Below are positions 14,330-15,948 of a stretch of DNA of 15,948 nt, in pieces. The stretch covers positions 1 through 15,948 of the forward strand of contig JAOTYV010000080.1 of NCBI GenBank assembly GCA_029861675.1. The letters are read 5' to 3'. The stretch is from Alphaproteobacteria bacterium. Its GTDB lineage: Bacteria > Pseudomonadota > Alphaproteobacteria > UBA8366. Each line of letters starts with the position of its first letter. Positions within the stretch are counted from its first letter, which is position 1. Under the pieces are notes generated by a model. That model worked only from the letters and a program-made list of their open reading frames with translations. It made no database searches and had not been told where the DNA came from. The translations under genes and the position numbers were made by a program.

Positions 14330-15820
14330 ATGAATTTTGACCGCAGACGCTTCGTGGCGGCGATGGCCGCGAGCACGGCGCTGGCCGGTTTGCCCGCGTG
14401 TTCCACGATCAACCCGGCGACGGGCCGGTCGAGTTTCACCGGTTTCTATTCGGTCGAGGACGACATCAAGCTCGGCCGGAAGGAGCATCCGAATCTGGTT
14501 AAGGAATTCGGCGGAGCATACGACAACGCGCGCCTGCAACGCTATGTGGATCAGGTGGGCAAGACGCTGGCGCACGGCGCTGAATACAAGCAATTTCCCT
14601 ATACCTTCACATTGTTGAATACGCCGATCGTCAATGCGTTCGCGCTGCCTGGCGGGTACGTCTACATTTCCCGGGGGCTTCTCGCGCTGGCCGGCAACGA
14701 GGCGGAAATGGCCGGCGTGCTGGCCCACGAGCTCGGCCACGTCAATGCACGTCATACGGCGGAACGGCTCAGCCGCGGGCAGTTGGCGCAGCTTGGCGTG
14801 CTTGCGGGCGTGCTCGGCGCGGCGGCGCTCGGACTGCCGAAAGAAATGGCGCAAATCGGTCAATCGATCGCGATGGTGTCGATCCAGAGTTTCTCCCGGA
14901 AGCAGGAATTCGAGGCGGACACGCTCGGCGTGCGCTATATGAGCCGGGCAGGATATGAACCCGAAGCGCTGGTGACCTTCCTTCGGACGCTGCGTGAACA
15001 AAGCATCATCGAAGCGAAGATGCGCGGCCTGCCGCCGGGCAAGGTCGACGAATTCAACATGATGTCGACCCATCCGCGCACGGTGGACCGCGTCAAGGCG
15101 GCGATGCAGGCCGCGGCGACGGCGCGGCCGAAGGCGCCCCGGGTCGGCCGCAAGACGTATCTCGGCCGGATCGACGGCATGCTGTTCGGCGACGATCCGA
15201 AACAGGGTATTGTGAAGGGACGCTTGTTTCAGCACCCGGCAATGCGCTTTCAATTCCGTGTTCCAAAGGGATTCCGCATCAACAACGGGCAGGACGCGAT
15301 CACCGCGCAGGAAAAGACCGGCGCAGCCATCCGGTTCGATATCGCGCCGGTCAAAGGAAGCGGCGATCTCGCCGCCTATCTGCAGAACGAATGGACGCCG
15401 AAAACCCGGTTGCGCGATGTCGAGCGGATCAAGATCAATGGTATGGATGCGGCGACGGGCTGGGTCCGGGGCAAGGATGGGCAAGGGCGCGTGATCGAAC
15501 TGCGCGGCGTTGCGATCCGCCGCAATGCGAAGTCGGTATATCGCTTCCTGTTCGTCAATCCGGCGAAAGAGAGTGCACGCCTGGCGCCGGCCTTCCGGAA
15601 AACCACCCACAGTTTTCGCCGGCTTAGCCGGGCCGAAGCGGCAAAGATCAAGCCCTTGCGCTTGCTGCTGGTTCCTGCGCGGCGGGGCGATACGGTGCGT
15701 CGCCTGGCAAGGACGCTGCCCTATGGAAAGTACAACGAGTCCTGGTTCCGCGTGCTGAACGATATGAAAGCGGGTGAAGAAGTGCGGCCCAATCGCCGGC
15801 TCAAAGTGGTCGCGGCCTAG
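14330..15820 (+). CDS. M48 family metalloprotease, predicted lipoprotein with LysM-like C-terminus
   Basis: A 496-residue zinc metalloprotease of the M48 family, BepA/YfgC-like, expected at the periplasmic side for envelope protein quality control. The N-terminus has a twin-arginine-like DRRRFV (4-9), a hydrophobic stretch and a lipobox LPAC with Cys24, so export and lipidation are likely. Zinc ligands are His133 and His137 of HELGH, with Glu134 catalytic and Glu193 in EFEAD as third ligand. NAFALPGGYVYISRGLL (102-118), just before the zinc motif, is typical of the family. After about 260 the protein continues with a less conserved domain of unknown role. It ends with RRGDTVRRLA (454-463) and a terminal RPNRRLKVV segment resembling LysM, a peptidoglycan-binding fold. 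AAGGTGG lies 7 bases before the ATG. It appears monocistronic. Confidence 0.92.
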   Translation: MNFDRRRFVAAMAASTALAGLPACSTINPATGRSSFTGFYSVEDDIKLGRKEHPNLVKEFGGAYDNARLQRYVDQVGKTLAHGAEYKQFPYTFTLLNTPIVNAFALPGGYVYISRGLLALAGNEAEMAGVLAHELGHVNARHTAERLSRGQLAQLGVLAGVLGAAALGLPKEMAQIGQSIAMVSIQSFSRKQEFEADTLGVRYMSRAGYEPEALVTFLRTLREQSIIEAKMRGLPPGKVDEFNMMSTHPRTVDRVKAAMQAAATARPKAPRVGRKTYLGRIDGMLFGDDPKQGIVKGRLFQHPAMRFQFRVPKGFRINNGQDAITAQEKTGAAIRFDIAPVKGSGDLAAYLQNEWTPKTRLRDVERIKINGMDAATGWVRGKDGQGRVIELRGVAIRRNAKSVYRFLFVNPAKESARLAPAFRKTTHSFRRLSRAEAAKIKPLRLLLVPARRGDTVRRLARTLPYGKYNESWFRVLNDMKAGEEVRPNRRLKVVAA

Positions 15821-15948
15821 ACCCTTTCTTCGTCAAACTAATTCAAGTGAAATGGTCTATCTTCTTGTTTATACGCAAATACGTCGTCGCGAACCGTTAC
15901 TGTTCGCTCGGGATTTGCTCTAGGTCACATACTCATTAACGTGATTCC
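15821..15948. other. AT-richer intergenic end of window
   Basis: The last 128 bp hold no plausible gene and are clearly more AT-rich than the rest. They contain one short inverted repeat at 15889-15907. The stretch probably includes the promoter region of the next gene, which lies outside the window. Confidence 0.5.
15889..15907. repeat. Short inverted repeat
   Basis: GCGAAC (15889-15894) and its reverse complement GTTCGC (15902-15907) enclose seven bases, CGTTACT. It could be a hairpin or a small operator. No T-run follows, so it is not a typical terminator. Confidence 0.3.

Noticed and set aside
1..15948. Mobile element, CRISPR array or horizontally acquired island
   Set aside because: No transposase, integrase, tRNA, spaced repeats or terminal repeats were seen. 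Base composition looks even by eye except for the last 128 bp.

Overview
The window is GC-rich and gene-dense, with nearly every base in tightly packed genes. Protein style, gene content and codon use suggest an alphaproteobacterium (Rhodospirillales-like). This is an impression from the proteins; no 16S or marker gene is present. I see no tRNA, rRNA, CRISPR array, transposase or prophage gene.

Region 1 (about 1-7178) looks like a selenium-use locus. It opens with a phosphonate/phosphite-type ABC importer: the 3' end of a PhnD-like binding protein, a PhnC-like ATPase and a permease made of two fused PhnE-like halves. These run, with overlaps or gaps of 6 bp or less, into a 754-residue fusion of an FAD/NADH-dehydrogenase-like domain with selenide, water dikinase (SelD, the selenophosphate synthase). 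Convergent to it is a family-4-type glycosyltransferase resembling SenB (selenosugar synthase). Divergent from that, 26 bp away, is an EgtB-like iron enzyme with a DinB domain and a formylglycine-generating-enzyme-like domain, read here as SenA (selenoneine synthase). SelD/SenC, SenB and SenA are the three enzymes of selenoneine biosynthesis: selenide to selenophosphate, to selenosugar, then joining to hercynine. EgtD, which makes hercynine, is not in the window. The link between the importer and selD suggests an untested role in selenium oxyanion uptake.

Region 2 (about 7196-14245) is acyl-CoA or organic-acid metabolism arranged around a divergent intergenic region at 10550-10732. Leftward lie an acyl-CoA dehydrogenase and an ADP-forming acyl-CoA synthetase. 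Rightward lie a second, shorter acyl-CoA dehydrogenase-like subunit, an eIF2B-alpha/MtnA-fold protein that lacks the isomerase cysteine, and an MmgE/PrpD family protein. The two dehydrogenases may form a mixed complex. The substrate cannot be told from sequence.

Region 3 (about 14330-15820) is a single predicted periplasmic M48 metalloprotease lipoprotein with a C-terminal LysM-like segment. The last 128 bp are visibly more AT-rich and non-coding, with one short inverted repeat.
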